From: CAYYWW01 sp964475515
Lineage (GTDB): Archaea > Aenigmatarchaeota > Aenigmatarchaeia > QMZP01
Direction: 5' to 3'
Assembly: GCA_964475515.1 (NCBI GenBank)
Contig: CAYYWW010000001.1
Location: 1-57,968, forward strand
Length of the DNA stretch: 57,968 nt
The notes under the pieces were generated by a model. The model was given only the letters and a program-made list of their open reading frames with translations, had not been told where the DNA came from and did no database searches. Of the stretch, positions 1-8,626 are shown piece after piece (position 1 is the first letter of the stretch; each line of letters begins with the position of its first letter). The position numbers and the translations under genes were made by a program.

Positions 1-170
1 CTGAGAAAGAAGAAACGAAAAGTGAAGAAGTAAAACAAGAGGTAGAAGAAGCTAAATCAGATAAAGAGGCGAGTGAAATAAAAAAGGAAGAACAAGATAA
101 AAATAAACCTGAAGCAAAAGAAGAAAAACAAGAGCCTAAGAAAGAAGAGAAGAAGACAAATAACCAATAG
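1..170 (+). CDS. C-terminal tail of an unidentified charged protein (5' end outside window)
   Basis: The frame starting at base 3 is open from the window edge to a TAG at 168-170. It encodes about 55 residues that are almost entirely Glu and Lys with a few Ser, Thr, Pro and Ala (KEEQDK, EEKQEPKKEEKK), ending KKTNNQ. Such Lys/Glu-rich disordered tails are common on archaeal ribosomal and other nucleic-acid-associated proteins, and L31e in this same window carries one. No folded domain lies inside the window, so the protein cannot be named. Confidence 0.6.
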   Translation, partial: EKEETKSEEVKQEVEEAKSDKEASEIKKEEQDKNKPEAKEEKQEPKKEEKKTNNQ

Positions 171-217
171 GAAAAATAATAAAAAGAAAGAGTGAGTGTG
201 ATTAATTCAGTTAAAAA

Positions 218-430
218 TTAGAAAACTCTAAATCTATCTTTTTTATCTTTTACCCATGCCAAAAATCTTGATATCTTAAAGAAACCTCTATTGTAGTGGC
301 TTTCAATGAATTTGTTGTAACAGTATCTACACACGTATGACTTTAAACAATTGTTTATCTTTGTATCTCTGATTTCTACAACGTATCTATCGTCGACCGT
401 GTCTTTACAGATTACGCAAGTTCTGGACAT
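218..430 (-). CDS. Small Cys-rich (probable zinc-binding) protein, 70 aa
   Basis: A 70-residue basic protein with two CxxC pairs, CVIC near residue 5 and CRYC near residue 34, spaced like one treble-clef or zinc-ribbon site. The rest is rich in Lys, Arg and aromatic residues, which suggests nucleic acid binding. It is transcribed divergently from the OB-fold gene that follows. I do not recognise a family. Two intact CxxC pairs in a short basic ORF make a real gene likely, but length alone would not prove it. Confidence 0.5.
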   Translation of the reverse strand: MSRTCVICKDTVDDRYVVEIRDTKINNCLKSYVCRYCYNKFIESHYNRGFFKISRFLAWVKDKKDRFRVF

Positions 431-511
431 AGTTAATTTTCATTATTTTTACGTCAATGTTCTTAAATGCCTATTAAAAAATTTTTTAAAGACATTATCC
501 AAGTGTATAGA

Positions 512-1141
512 ATGGCAATAGAAAGACAGCCCGCCAAAAAAGTTTACATATCGGATCTTCTAAAAGGAAGGTGGGTTAAAGGAGAGGGGATGCAACCAAG
601 CTATATTGAAACTATTGCTGGTGAAAAAATATCAAGAGCTAGAATTTTGGGAACAGTTGTGCAAAAATTCATTTCAGAAGACAATAAATTCGGCTCTATA
701 ACATTGGATGATACTACTGAAACCATAAGAGTTAAGGTATTCAAAACAATGAAACCAATAGAACATGTTAATATTGGGGATTTAGTAGATGTTATAGGTA
801 AGATTAGAGAATTTGATGATGAAATATACATAATTCCGGAAATTATAAATAAAATCACTGATCCCAATATTGAAATCTTAAGGAGAGCGGAACTTCTCAA
901 AAAATCTGTTTCTAGTGGAATAGAAAAAACTAAAGATGTAACACCTGATATTTCAAAGGAAAGGGAAGATCTGAGAGTAGCTGTTTTAAAGGCCATCGAA
1001 TCAAAAAAAGATGGAGCAGTCTTTGATGACATAGTAAAGATGGTGAAAGCAAGTGAAGATAAAATAGAAGAGATTATAGATGAGCTTCTTTCTGAAGGCG
1101 TTTGTTACGAACCATCACCTGGAAAAATAAAGAAAATATAA
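512..1141 (+). CDS. OB-fold single-strand nucleic acid-binding protein with winged-helix tail (RPA32-like)
   Basis: 209 residues from ATG 512. An OB-fold spans roughly residues 25-120 (GEKISRARILGTVVQKF, then SITLDDTTETIRVKVF, then DLVDVIGKIREFDDEIYI), the layout of archaeal RPA-like proteins. After a charged linker, residues about 150-209 look like a small winged helix (DDIVKMVKASEDKIEEIIDELLSEG), as in eukaryotic RPA32. The likely role is ssDNA binding in replication or repair, consistent with Rad50 directly downstream. An in-frame ATG at 467 would add 15 residues. I prefer 512 because TTTTAAA at 484-490 sits 25 bases before it, as expected for a leaderless archaeal promoter. RPA identity is inferred from the fold pattern. 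Confidence 0.75.
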   Translation: MAIERQPAKKVYISDLLKGRWVKGEGMQPSYIETIAGEKISRARILGTVVQKFISEDNKFGSITLDDTTETIRVKVFKTMKPIEHVNIGDLVDVIGKIREFDDEIYIIPEIINKITDPNIEILRRAELLKKSVSSGIEKTKDVTPDISKEREDLRVAVLKAIESKKDGAVFDDIVKMVKASEDKIEEIIDELLSEGVCYEPSPGKIKKI

Positions 1142-1206
1142 ACATTCTTCATACTGCCGCTATAAATTCAACATAAAATTTAAAACTTCCTTTCAACTCT
1201 TTTATT

Positions 1207-3552
1207 ATGATTAAGAAGGTTATTTTAAAGAATTGGAAATCCCATTTAAACTCAGAGTTCATTTTCAATCCAGGACCCAACGTTCTTATAGGCATAATGG
1301 GCAGTGGTAAAACAAGCGTAATAGAGGCTATATCCTTCGCTCTATTTGGCACTTTCCCTGCACTGCAATCAAAAAGGGTGGTCTTAGATGATCTCATAAT
1401 GACAGAGCCTGAAAAAAAGAAAACATGTTCAGTTGAGCTTGAGTTTGAAGTTGATGGTGATGTCTATACTATAAAGAGAGAGATCGAAAAGGGTAAGGGA
1501 ACAAAGAGTGCAGAAATAAGAAAAAACGGAGAGTTAATTGATGTAAACCCAAAAAATGTCACAGAAATTGTTGAGCGTGTACTTCAAATGGATTATGATC
1601 TTTTCTCCAAAGCTGTTTATTCTGAGCAGAACGGAATAGATTATTTTTTGAGAATTCCAAAGGGACACAGAATGAAACATATAGACAGGATGCTTAAACT
1701 AGATTTATACGAAAAAGCAAGAGAAAATGCGGTTTCGATGAGAAACAAAATAAAAAACGAAACATCGCAACTAATGAAAGTTATTTCTGATATAGAAAGG
1801 GAAAAGATAGAAGAGAAACTCAATGAAATTAAAAAAGAAATAGAAACCCTGAGAGAAGAAGAAATGCGATTAAAAGACATAGATGCCAGAATGAAAGGGG
1901 AAGTGGAATCGCTCGAAAAAAAATTAGAATTTTTTGAAGCAAGAGATAAAGAATTGATAGAAATAACAAGAGAAATGGATTCAATAAAGACAGGATTAAA
2001 GGAAGTTGAAAGTGCGTTGGAACAGAAAACGAAAAAATTAGAAGATGTTGATTTGTCAAAAATTAACGAGGAAGTTCAGAATCTTTCTAAGGAGATCGAG
2101 AAACGCAAAAAAGAACTTGAAAAAATGAAGGAAAGGGAAAATAAACTAAGATCAGAACTGGCTTCGGAAAGCACCAGACTTAAACATATGCGGGAAGTGG
2201 AAATGCAAGAACTCGAGAAAAAAATAAACGAAACAGCTGCGTACAAAAAAGAGTTGTTGGAACTCAGGGAAAAAATACCAGATCCTGAAATGATTATCGA
2301 TAAAAAAACAAAGGCTCTTGAAAATAAAAAATCTGAATTCTACCGCATACAGTCTAAAAAGGATGAATTGACTAAGCAAATAGAAGATTTGAAAATGGAT
2401 GTATGCCCAACATGTGAAAGTCCGCTAACAGAAGAAAAAAGACTAAAACTAATTGAGAAGAAGAGGAAAGAAATCGAACTGATTGAAAATAAAATACCAA
2501 AAATGAGCGCGGATTTGAAAAAAATGCAAGATGATTTGGAAGAAACCAAACAAAGCATACAAAAAATTGCATTACTCGAGGAAAAAACCAAAGAATATGA
2601 TAAAAACAGAAAACGTTTAGAAGAAATAGAAAAAGAGGTTGATGTAATTACCAAGAATATCAATAAAATTGTTAAAGAGTTGGAAGTTGTTACAACAGGT
2701 ATTAAAGAAACTGAAGAGATGCTTGAAAACAGAAGATTGGAAAAGGAAAGATTTTCCTCTATAATAGAGGATATGACACTGATACATGAAATGAAATCAA
2801 AGAAAGTTAAGTATGAGGAAAGGTTAAGGGATCTGAAGAAAAGAAAAGAAGAAATTTCCGCATCACTAGAAGAGGTTGATATTTTGGGGCTGAGAAAGGA
2901 ATTAAGAGAAAAAACAGCAGAATCAAGAGAAATATCCGCAAAGCTGAATGCGTTAATAGAAAAAATAAGGGATAAAACAGAAGTTCTTTTGGATTTGAGA
3001 ACAAGAAAAGAAACACTTGAAAAATATAAAAAAGAAGTTGAAACAAATGAAAAACTTCTTAAAGACCTTGATAATTTTGTTAGTGTTTTGAAAATAACAC
3101 AACAGCAATTGAGAGAGGAGTTTGTTAAAACAGTGAATTTGCTAATGAACAGTATATGGAGTGATTTATATCCGTACGGTGACTTTGACGAAATAAGACT
3201 CACCGTAGAAGATGATTATTTGTTACAAATGAAAAGAGGGGGGACATGGCTTTCTGTTGATGGTATTGTTTCTGGTGGTGAGAGGAGCATGGCCTGTCTG
3301 GCTTTGAGAATTGCATTCTCTCTCGCATTTATACCAAATCTGAGGTGGCTTATACTTGACGAGCCAACACACAATCTGGACATCAATGCAATAGAGAATT
3401 TCTCAGCTTTACTTTCAGAAAAAATAACCAAATTTGCAGAACAGGTTTTCATAATAACACATGAAGAGAGAATATCAGAGGGTCTGGAAAATGTCTACAA
3501 ACTAGAAAGAAAAAAAGAATTAAATGAACCAACACGGGTTTCGAGGTTGTAA
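1207..3552 (+). CDS. rad50: DNA double-strand break repair ATPase Rad50
   Basis: 781-residue SMC-like ATPase that works with Mre11 in double-strand break end processing. The N-terminal lobe has Walker A GIMGSGKTS near residue 30. Two long coiled-coil arms (about 160-390 and 410-630) flank a zinc hook CPTC at residues 400-403. The C-terminal lobe has the ABC signature SGGERS at 689-694 and Walker B WLILDEP at 714-720, then the D-loop. The length is somewhat below the usual 850-900 because the arms are short. The usual neighbours mre11, herA and nurA are absent here. It starts 65 bases after the OB-fold gene and may share regulation with it. Confidence 0.95.
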   Translation: MIKKVILKNWKSHLNSEFIFNPGPNVLIGIMGSGKTSVIEAISFALFGTFPALQSKRVVLDDLIMTEPEKKKTCSVELEFEVDGDVYTIKREIEKGKGTKSAEIRKNGELIDVNPKNVTEIVERVLQMDYDLFSKAVYSEQNGIDYFLRIPKGHRMKHIDRMLKLDLYEKARENAVSMRNKIKNETSQLMKVISDIEREKIEEKLNEIKKEIETLREEEMRLKDIDARMKGEVESLEKKLEFFEARDKELIEITREMDSIKTGLKEVESALEQKTKKLEDVDLSKINEEVQNLSKEIEKRKKELEKMKERENKLRSELASESTRLKHMREVEMQELEKKINETAAYKKELLELREKIPDPEMIIDKKTKALENKKSEFYRIQSKKDELTKQIEDLKMDVCPTCESPLTEEKRLKLIEKKRKEIELIENKIPKMSADLKKMQDDLEETKQSIQKIALLEEKTKEYDKNRKRLEEIEKEVDVITKNINKIVKELEVVTTGIKETEEMLENRRLEKERFSSIIEDMTLIHEMKSKKVKYEERLRDLKKRKEEISASLEEVDILGLRKELREKTAESREISAKLNALIEKIRDKTEVLLDLRTRKETLEKYKKEVETNEKLLKDLDNFVSVLKITQQQLREEFVKTVNLLMNSIWSDLYPYGDFDEIRLTVEDDYLLQMKRGGTWLSVDGIVSGGERSMACLALRIAFSLAFIPNLRWLILDEPTHNLDINAIENFSALLSEKITKFAEQVFIITHEERISEGLENVYKLERKKELNEPTRVSRL

Positions 3553-3589
3553 ATAGCAATTTTTATCTCTAATAGCATAAAATTTAATT

Positions 3590-5554
3590 ATGGAAAAAAA
3601 GAGTGAGATGACAGCTTTTGATATCAGATTTGTGATAAATGAGCTCAAGGAGAATCTCATAAACAGTGTTTTCAGGAAAATATACCATTATGAAAACAAG
3701 GAGTTTCTCTTCCAAGTTTTTAATCCTGGAAAGGGAGACATATGGTTTTATGTTGACAGAAACAAGATATTTATCACAGAATATAAAAGAGAAGTCCCAA
3801 AGGAGCCTTCGAGTTTCTGCATGTTTCTAAGAAAATATCTTTTAGGACAAAGGATAACCGATGTGAAACAGGTTGGTTTTGATAGAATAGTTGAAATTTA
3901 CACAAAGGGTAATGTTCTTATATTTGAATTGCTCAAACCAGGAAACGTTATCTTGACCGATAGTTTAAGAAATGTTATAATGCCTTTGGAAATTCAGAAG
4001 TATAAGGACAGAGAAATAAAACCCAAAAACCCTTATAAATATCCACCAAGGCCCACAAATCCGTTTGAACTGGACTTCGCATATTTTAAAAGATATGCAA
4101 ATGCAAGTGATAAAAAAATAATAGTATTTCTTGCTGGTATGGGTTTTGGAGCAGTTTATGCTAAGGAAATTTGCAAAAGAGCAGGAATAGATGAAAACCA
4201 AGCCGCAAATGCTCTTGATAATGACTCTCTTTTAAAACTCTATGAAACCATATCTTTACTGGCACAAGAAAAACCAAGACCTTGTATATACAATGATGTT
4301 TTTGTTTCGCCTATCTCACTAAGGATTTTTGAGGAGGAGCCAAGATATTTTGAAACATTTTCCAAAGCCTTGGATGAATTCTTTCTGAAACAATACGAGG
4401 AAAGGGTAGTGGAAGAGCAAGAAAAAATTATAGAGAAAGAAAAAGAAAAGGTAGAAAGGATAATCGAGCAACAAAAAAAAGCTGAAGAGAAATGGAAGAA
4501 AGCAACAGAGGAATCAAAAGAGATAGCAGAGACTATATATAATTATTATGGGACTGTTGAAGCTGTTATATCCGCAATTAAAAAAGCAAGAGAGCAAGGA
4601 ATGTCATGGTCTGAGTTAAAGGAGCGAATAGAAAAAGAGGAATCCCCAGAAGCCGATGCAATAAAAGAGATAAGAGAACATGAAGGTATTGTCGTTCTTA
4701 CATTGGGTGGTAGAGATATCGAAATAGACTTTAGAAAATCAGTTGAAGAAAACGCCGAGATGTATTATATGGATATGAAATGGGCCAAGAAAAAACTATC
4801 TGGCGTAGAAAAGGCAAAAGAAGAGGTAGTGGAAAAAGTTAAAGAAATAAAGGAAGTTGTTGAAAAGCCTGTTGTAAAGAAAAAACCTGTGAAAAGAAGG
4901 AAGAAGTGGTATGAAAAGTTTCACTGGTTCATATCTTCAGATGGTTTTCTTGTTATAGGGGGAAAAGATGCCAAACAAAATGAAATGATATTTAGCAAAT
5001 ATATTGAGCCTAATGATCTTGTTTTCCATGCAGATGTTCACGGAGCAAGCTTAGTTGTTGCCAAAGCTGGTGATAAAGAAGAAATAAGTGATGAGACAAA
5101 AAAAGAGGCATCAGAATTTGCTGCTGCACACTGCAAGGCATGGTCCAACAATCTTTCAGATGTTGATGTTTATTGCGTTAAACCAGACCAGATTTCAAAA
5201 TCAGCGCCATCAGGTCAATACTTACCAAAGGGTTCATTCTATATAACAGGTCCTAGAGAATGGTTTCACAATGTAGAGCTCAAGATATCCATTGGTGTTA
5301 AAATAGAGGAATATAAGGGAGAGGAAACAGCAAGAGTTCTTTACGGTCCTGTTATGGCAATGAGAAAGAATTGTGATTATTTCATAACAATAAAACCTGG
5401 GTTTAAGAAAGCTTCCGAGCTCGTAAATGAAATAAAAAACAAGCTTCTTATAAAAGCTATTCCAGAGCACAAAGATATCATAAAAGAGATACCACCAGAT
5501 GAGTTTCAGAAAGCAATACCATACGGAACTGGTGAAATTGTAGAGTATGGTTAG
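3590..5554 (+). CDS. Rqc2/NEMF-family ribosome quality control protein (NFACT)
   Basis: 654 residues. Order of domains: NFACT-N (about 1-180, opening with the typical TAFDIRFVINEL), a helix-hairpin-helix-like region, Lys/Glu-rich coiled coils (about 270-330 and 395-445), then NFACT-R (DUF814) at about 455-570 with WFISSDGFLVIGGKDAKQNE and DLVFHADVHGASLVV. Family members bind stalled 50S subunits carrying peptidyl-tRNA, and in bacteria and eukaryotes recruit tRNA to add C-terminal tails. A box A (ATTTTTAT, 3559-3566) lies about 27 bases before ATG 3590, supporting a leaderless start. An internal Met seven codons in is the alternative. Confidence 0.9.
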   Translation: MEKKSEMTAFDIRFVINELKENLINSVFRKIYHYENKEFLFQVFNPGKGDIWFYVDRNKIFITEYKREVPKEPSSFCMFLRKYLLGQRITDVKQVGFDRIVEIYTKGNVLIFELLKPGNVILTDSLRNVIMPLEIQKYKDREIKPKNPYKYPPRPTNPFELDFAYFKRYANASDKKIIVFLAGMGFGAVYAKEICKRAGIDENQAANALDNDSLLKLYETISLLAQEKPRPCIYNDVFVSPISLRIFEEEPRYFETFSKALDEFFLKQYEERVVEEQEKIIEKEKEKVERIIEQQKKAEEKWKKATEESKEIAETIYNYYGTVEAVISAIKKAREQGMSWSELKERIEKEESPEADAIKEIREHEGIVVLTLGGRDIEIDFRKSVEENAEMYYMDMKWAKKKLSGVEKAKEEVVEKVKEIKEVVEKPVVKKKPVKRRKKWYEKFHWFISSDGFLVIGGKDAKQNEMIFSKYIEPNDLVFHADVHGASLVVAKAGDKEEISDETKKEASEFAAAHCKAWSNNLSDVDVYCVKPDQISKSAPSGQYLPKGSFYITGPREWFHNVELKISIGVKIEEYKGEETARVLYGPVMAMRKNCDYFITIKPGFKKASELVNEIKNKLLIKAIPEHKDIIKEIPPDEFQKAIPYGTGEIVEYG

Positions 5555-5668
5555 TATTTCTTAACAAAAATGAAAAACAAACACCTAGAGTTAAGAAAAT
5601 TGCTATTTAATTAAATTACATGTAAACGCGAAATACTTAAAAATTTTAATATTCAAATTTTTATCGTT

Positions 5669-6769
5669 ATGAAACGAATAGGTATACTCTGCGGAGGAGG
5701 TCATGTCAGTACATTCCATGCAGGAATGTTAGGAATCCTCGATAGAGCCGAAGAATTGGGATATGATGTTATCGGTTTCTATGATGGATATAAAGGTTTG
5801 GAAACAGGTGAATATAGACATTTAGACTTTGGTGATATTGAAGAGCATAAGGCTGGCTCTATCATACGTACGAGTCGTAGCCATGCAGATCCTGAAAGAG
5901 TTAAAGACACCATGAAAAAACTTAATGTTGATGCCCTTATAGTTATGGGAGGTAATGACCATCTTGGGGAAGCAGCAAAACTTTATAAAGAGGGTATACC
6001 TGTAGTAGGATGGCCAAAAACCATGGACAATGATCTTTCAGAAACTTATTTTTGTTCAGGGTTTCCCACAGCAGCTTCCATTGCTTCAAGCATCGTTAGA
6101 AATGCGTACGCTGATGCACAGACCAGCAGACGAATACATTTAATTACTGTTTTTGGAAGAAACACAGACTGGGTTCCCTGGGCAGCAGCAAGGTGGGGAA
6201 GATCTGATTTAGTTTTTCCTGGTGAGCATGAGTATGATATTGAATATTTAGCTGAAAAAGTTGCAAAAATTTACGATAAACATCGAGATGCCGTTGTTGT
6301 TGTTTCGGAAGGGTTGAAAGTGAGGGAAATGAAAGATTACATAGAACCTGAAGAATATGATCCACATGGTAACCCAAAACTCGATCCACATAAATTAGCC
6401 ATCCTATTGAAAAGAATGTTCAAGGAAGTTTTAGGAAGTGGTTATCCAGTTTCAGTTGAAAGTGTTACTTATGCCATGAGGAACTTCCCTCCGGTTGAAA
6501 ACGATAGAGTTTTTGCATTTGAAGCTGGTGAAAAATGCGTTGAGTTGATAGAAGAAGGTAATTTCGGCCAATGTGCAATTTTTGAACTAGAAGGTTTTAC
6601 TGTTTCAACAAACTCTGCTCCGTTGGAAAAGGTCTCTAGACAGAGATTTCTTAAGGACCTGGGTTTTATAGACTATGAAAAATTGGTGCCAACTGAAGAT
6701 TCATATAAGTATTACCAACCGGTGTTAGGAAAACCACCACGCAAAAGAGAAATTCTTCTCAGGATGTGA
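5669..6769 (+). CDS. 6-phosphofructokinase, PfkA family, with PPi-dependent signature
   Basis: 366 residues of the bacterial-type phosphofructokinase fold: ILCGGGHVST at the N-terminus, GGND at 94-97, PKTMDND at 116-122, and the later TVFGRNTDWVPW and PVSVESVTYAMRNFPP blocks. It phosphorylates fructose 6-phosphate at C1. In this family Gly at the fourth position of GGDG and at the second of PGTIDND marks ATP use, whereas Asp and Lys mark pyrophosphate use. Here they are Asp97 and Lys117, so the enzyme is predicted to be PPi-dependent and reversible. It is not the ADP-dependent kinase of many euryarchaea. The gene is monocistronic with an AT-rich promoter upstream. Confidence 0.9.
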   Translation: MKRIGILCGGGHVSTFHAGMLGILDRAEELGYDVIGFYDGYKGLETGEYRHLDFGDIEEHKAGSIIRTSRSHADPERVKDTMKKLNVDALIVMGGNDHLGEAAKLYKEGIPVVGWPKTMDNDLSETYFCSGFPTAASIASSIVRNAYADAQTSRRIHLITVFGRNTDWVPWAAARWGRSDLVFPGEHEYDIEYLAEKVAKIYDKHRDAVVVVSEGLKVREMKDYIEPEEYDPHGNPKLDPHKLAILLKRMFKEVLGSGYPVSVESVTYAMRNFPPVENDRVFAFEAGEKCVELIEEGNFGQCAIFELEGFTVSTNSAPLEKVSRQRFLKDLGFIDYEKLVPTEDSYKYYQPVLGKPPRKREILLRM

Positions 6770-6789
6770 TTTATACAATGTTTTAGAAA

Positions 6790-7160
6790 TTATTTTTCTG
6801 TTTGATAAAATTCTATAGTATTGCCCTCTGTATCCTTTGCTTGAAACAACACATAATTTTCTATCTTTTTTATCGGCATAACAACTTCGCAGCCTTTTCT
6901 TTTGATTAGTTTCAACATTTCATTGATATTTTCAACTTCAATACAAGGGATGACATTGTCTCCAGTAGAAACTTTTTCACCATCTACATTGGGGTTGAAA
7001 AGAAGAAAAGTAATGTTATCCAATTGAAATGAGCTCATTCTTTCATCCTTTGAAGATATTTTAACTTTTAATATTTCTTCGTAGAATTTTTTGCTCTATC
7101 CATATTCCTGACAGCCACGTAAATTGCTTTAATTTGTGGTTTGTTATCATAATCAATCAA
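6790..7160 (-). pseudogene. VOC (glyoxalase/bleomycin resistance-like) protein, frameshifted
   Basis: The longest uninterrupted ORF, 6790-7038, encodes only the C-terminal 82 residues of a vicinal-oxygen-chelate domain (FQLDNITFLLFNP and ending DTEGNTIEFYQTEK). Upstream sequence supplies the missing N-terminal strand and helix, IKAIYVAVRNMDRAK and KFYEEILKVKISS, but in two frames. They join if one base is added to the run of six A on the minus strand at 7087-7092. The restored product is about 110-123 residues, normal for the family. No ATG precedes the restored start; a TTG at 7158-7160 overlaps the DHH stop. It is either a pseudogene or a homopolymer sequencing error. Confidence 0.65.
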
Positions 7161-8116
7161 CTCTTTCCAATGAGTTCGTCCACCTTTTCTAAGAACTTTT
7201 TCAAACATGTCACCGGTATTCTTGCTCCAGATGCGTGTGGATGCCCACCACCAGAACCTCCAACATACTCGGCTGCTTCTTCTGCTATTTTATTTAGCTT
7301 AACATTATAGTCCCTTGTTCGCATAGTGATGTCGAAGTATTTTTTTCGTTGGTGTATAGCTAAACCAACACTTTTCCCAGTAACAGTTGCTGCAAACAGT
7401 GCCATGGGGCCACGAAAACCAAACGGCTCTATATCTTTCACAAAACCGATTCTACCGAATGTTTCTGCTTTTCTCTTAACCATCTCATATAGTTCAAATT
7501 CTCTGTTTACTGCTTCTTTCGCACTTTGAACAAGACCTTCTATATCAGATGGGTTTTTACCTTCAGATAATTTTGCAACAATTTCTCTCTTGGCATCATA
7601 TGTGCCAAATCCGTCTGTTTTTATACCAAGAACTAGGGTAGAAACTTCAAAATATAAAGCACGTTTATCCCAGCTTTTCAGCCTTTCTATTATAAATTCT
7701 GTATCATCTGAATAATCAGCAACAGCACCATATATTGCGACCCATATTCTTTCTTTCGGAAGTTTCTTTTCATAGTACCTATAAACGATTTCAGATGTAC
7801 TTTTCTTTTTGTCATGAATGAAGTTTAATTTTTTAATTTTATCTAACAACGGTTTGACATCATCTGGTATTGTGTGGTGATCAAAGTAGAGAATTTCGGC
7901 TCTCTTTTTATTCATCAAGCTTGCGACATCCTTTGCATCTTTCTTTGTTAATGCTATATCACAGATGAATATCTTCTTAGACTTCGTTTCCTTCAAATCA
8001 CTATAAAGAGAAACGGGCTTCGTGAAAAACACATGTGCCTCAGGAAAAATTGTTTTTATTAACGCAGCTGCGCATATACCATCTCCATCTGCATGGGTAA
8101 GTATTGTAATATCCAT
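7157..8116 (-). CDS. DHH/DHHA1-family phosphoesterase
   Basis: 319 residues from the ATG at 8116, which overlaps the last base of the preceding TAA and follows a GGTG ribosome binding site. The DHH domain shows motif I THADGDGICA near residue 8, CDIA near 60, and YFDHHTIP near 95. The C-terminal DHHA1 domain ends in GGSGGGHPHASGARIP, a Gly/His substrate loop. Such proteins are Mn2+-dependent phosphodiesterases or exonucleases acting on nanoRNA, pAp, cyclic dinucleotides or single-stranded ends. The exact substrate is not readable from sequence. It is translationally coupled to the upstream zinc-finger gene and followed by the damaged VOC gene. Confidence 0.88.
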   Translation of the reverse strand: MDITILTHADGDGICAAALIKTIFPEAHVFFTKPVSLYSDLKETKSKKIFICDIALTKKDAKDVASLMNKKRAEILYFDHHTIPDDVKPLLDKIKKLNFIHDKKKSTSEIVYRYYEKKLPKERIWVAIYGAVADYSDDTEFIIERLKSWDKRALYFEVSTLVLGIKTDGFGTYDAKREIVAKLSEGKNPSDIEGLVQSAKEAVNREFELYEMVKRKAETFGRIGFVKDIEPFGFRGPMALFAATVTGKSVGLAIHQRKKYFDITMRTRDYNVKLNKIAEEAAEYVGGSGGGHPHASGARIPVTCLKKFLEKVDELIGKS

Positions 8117-8256
8117 TATTTCACCTTGGATGCACATTTGTAGCAAAGACCGGTAGATACGTCATAGTGCTCATCACAAACATTTGCTCCACACAACTTG
8201 CATGTATGCATGATGCCGGGTTTATTACAATAAACACAAAGACCTTTGATAATCAC
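8116..8256 (-). CDS. Small zinc-finger protein coupled to the DHH gene
   Basis: 46 residues starting at GTG 8254-8256, preceded by GGTGAT, and ending in a TAA that overlaps the DHH start codon by one base. Cys and His pairs (CVYC, CKLC, CDEH, CYKC) give a cross-brace pattern like HIT or B-box zinc fingers. Longer ORFs upstream in the same frame run through the tRNA-Ser gene and are not real. The one-base stop/start overlap argues for translational coupling and possibly a physical partnership with the phosphoesterase, which is inference. Confidence 0.65.
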   Translation of the reverse strand: MIIKGLCVYCNKPGIMHTCKLCGANVCDEHYDVSTGLCYKCASKVK

Positions 8257-8305
8257 AAAATCACCAAGTAATATTAAATATGTTTTGAATAATAAATATA
8301 ACAAT

Positions 8306-8431
8306 GCCGGGATGGCGGAACGGCTAACGCGCTGGCTTGGAGTTTTATGCATTTTCAAAACAACGAAAATGGAATAAACCTTAAAGCCAGTGTCCTTTAC
8401 GGACTTCTGGGTTCGAATCCCAGTCCCGGCG
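8306..8431 (+). tRNA. tRNA-Ser(GGA) with a 42-nt intron
   Basis: Acceptor GCCGGGA at 8306-8312 pairs with TCCCGGC, and discriminator G73 at 8431 is typical of tRNA-Ser. The long variable arm (GTCC TTTAC GGAC) makes it class II. Anticodon stem CTGGC/GCCAG closes a seven-base loop with anticodon GGA at 8339-8341 once 8343-8384 is removed. The insert lies at the canonical position 37/38 and folds as a hairpin, ATTTTC pairing with GAAAAT around 8351-8370, with a weaker outer helix that could form the bulge-helix-bulge cleaved by tRNA endonuclease. Confidence 0.9.
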
Positions 8432-8441
8432 TAATGTGTGA

Positions 8442-8491
8442 GTTGAACTCCTACCGTCACCATATAAATTACACGGTGGGTGACATTCAAC
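8442..8491. other. Nested inverted repeats downstream of tRNA-Ser
   Basis: Bases 8442-8447 (GTTGAA) pair with 8486-8491 (TTCAAC), and inside them 8456-8461 (GTCACC) pairs with 8479-8484 (GGTGAC). An alternative pairing ACCGT/ACGGT is also possible. The patch is GC-richer than the flanks, which are A-rich up to the end of the EF-1A gene at 8627. It could be a processing or termination structure of the tRNA transcript or a small RNA. No protein-coding ORF fits. Confidence 0.35.
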
Positions 8492-8559
8492 CATGAGAGG
8501 TGTTTAAGAAAAAATAAAAAAACATTTCAATACAAAACCAAAAAGTAGATAGAACATAA

Positions 8560-8626
8560 CAAGTACGTAAAAAAGATACATCTAACTGATATAACAAAAA
8601 ATAAGAAGAAAAAGAAAATTTAGATT
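8560..8626 (-). terminator. Pyrimidine-rich terminator tract of EF-1A
   Basis: Read on the minus strand just past the EF-1A stop, this stretch is a series of T runs (TTTTCTTTTTCTTCTTATTTTTT). Archaeal RNA polymerase terminates on such T-rich tracts without a needed hairpin. Assignment rests on composition and position only. Confidence 0.5.

Noticed and set aside
2340..3203. Long minus-strand ORF of 287 codons inside rad50
   Set aside because: It is the antisense of Lys/Glu-rich coiled-coil codons, giving Ser/Phe/Leu-rich low complexity. The plus-strand frame has all Rad50 motifs.
8257..8490. Extended N-terminus of the small zinc-finger ORF
   Set aside because: The extension is the antisense of tRNA-Ser and its flank; the GTG at 8254-8256 has a proper ribosome binding site.
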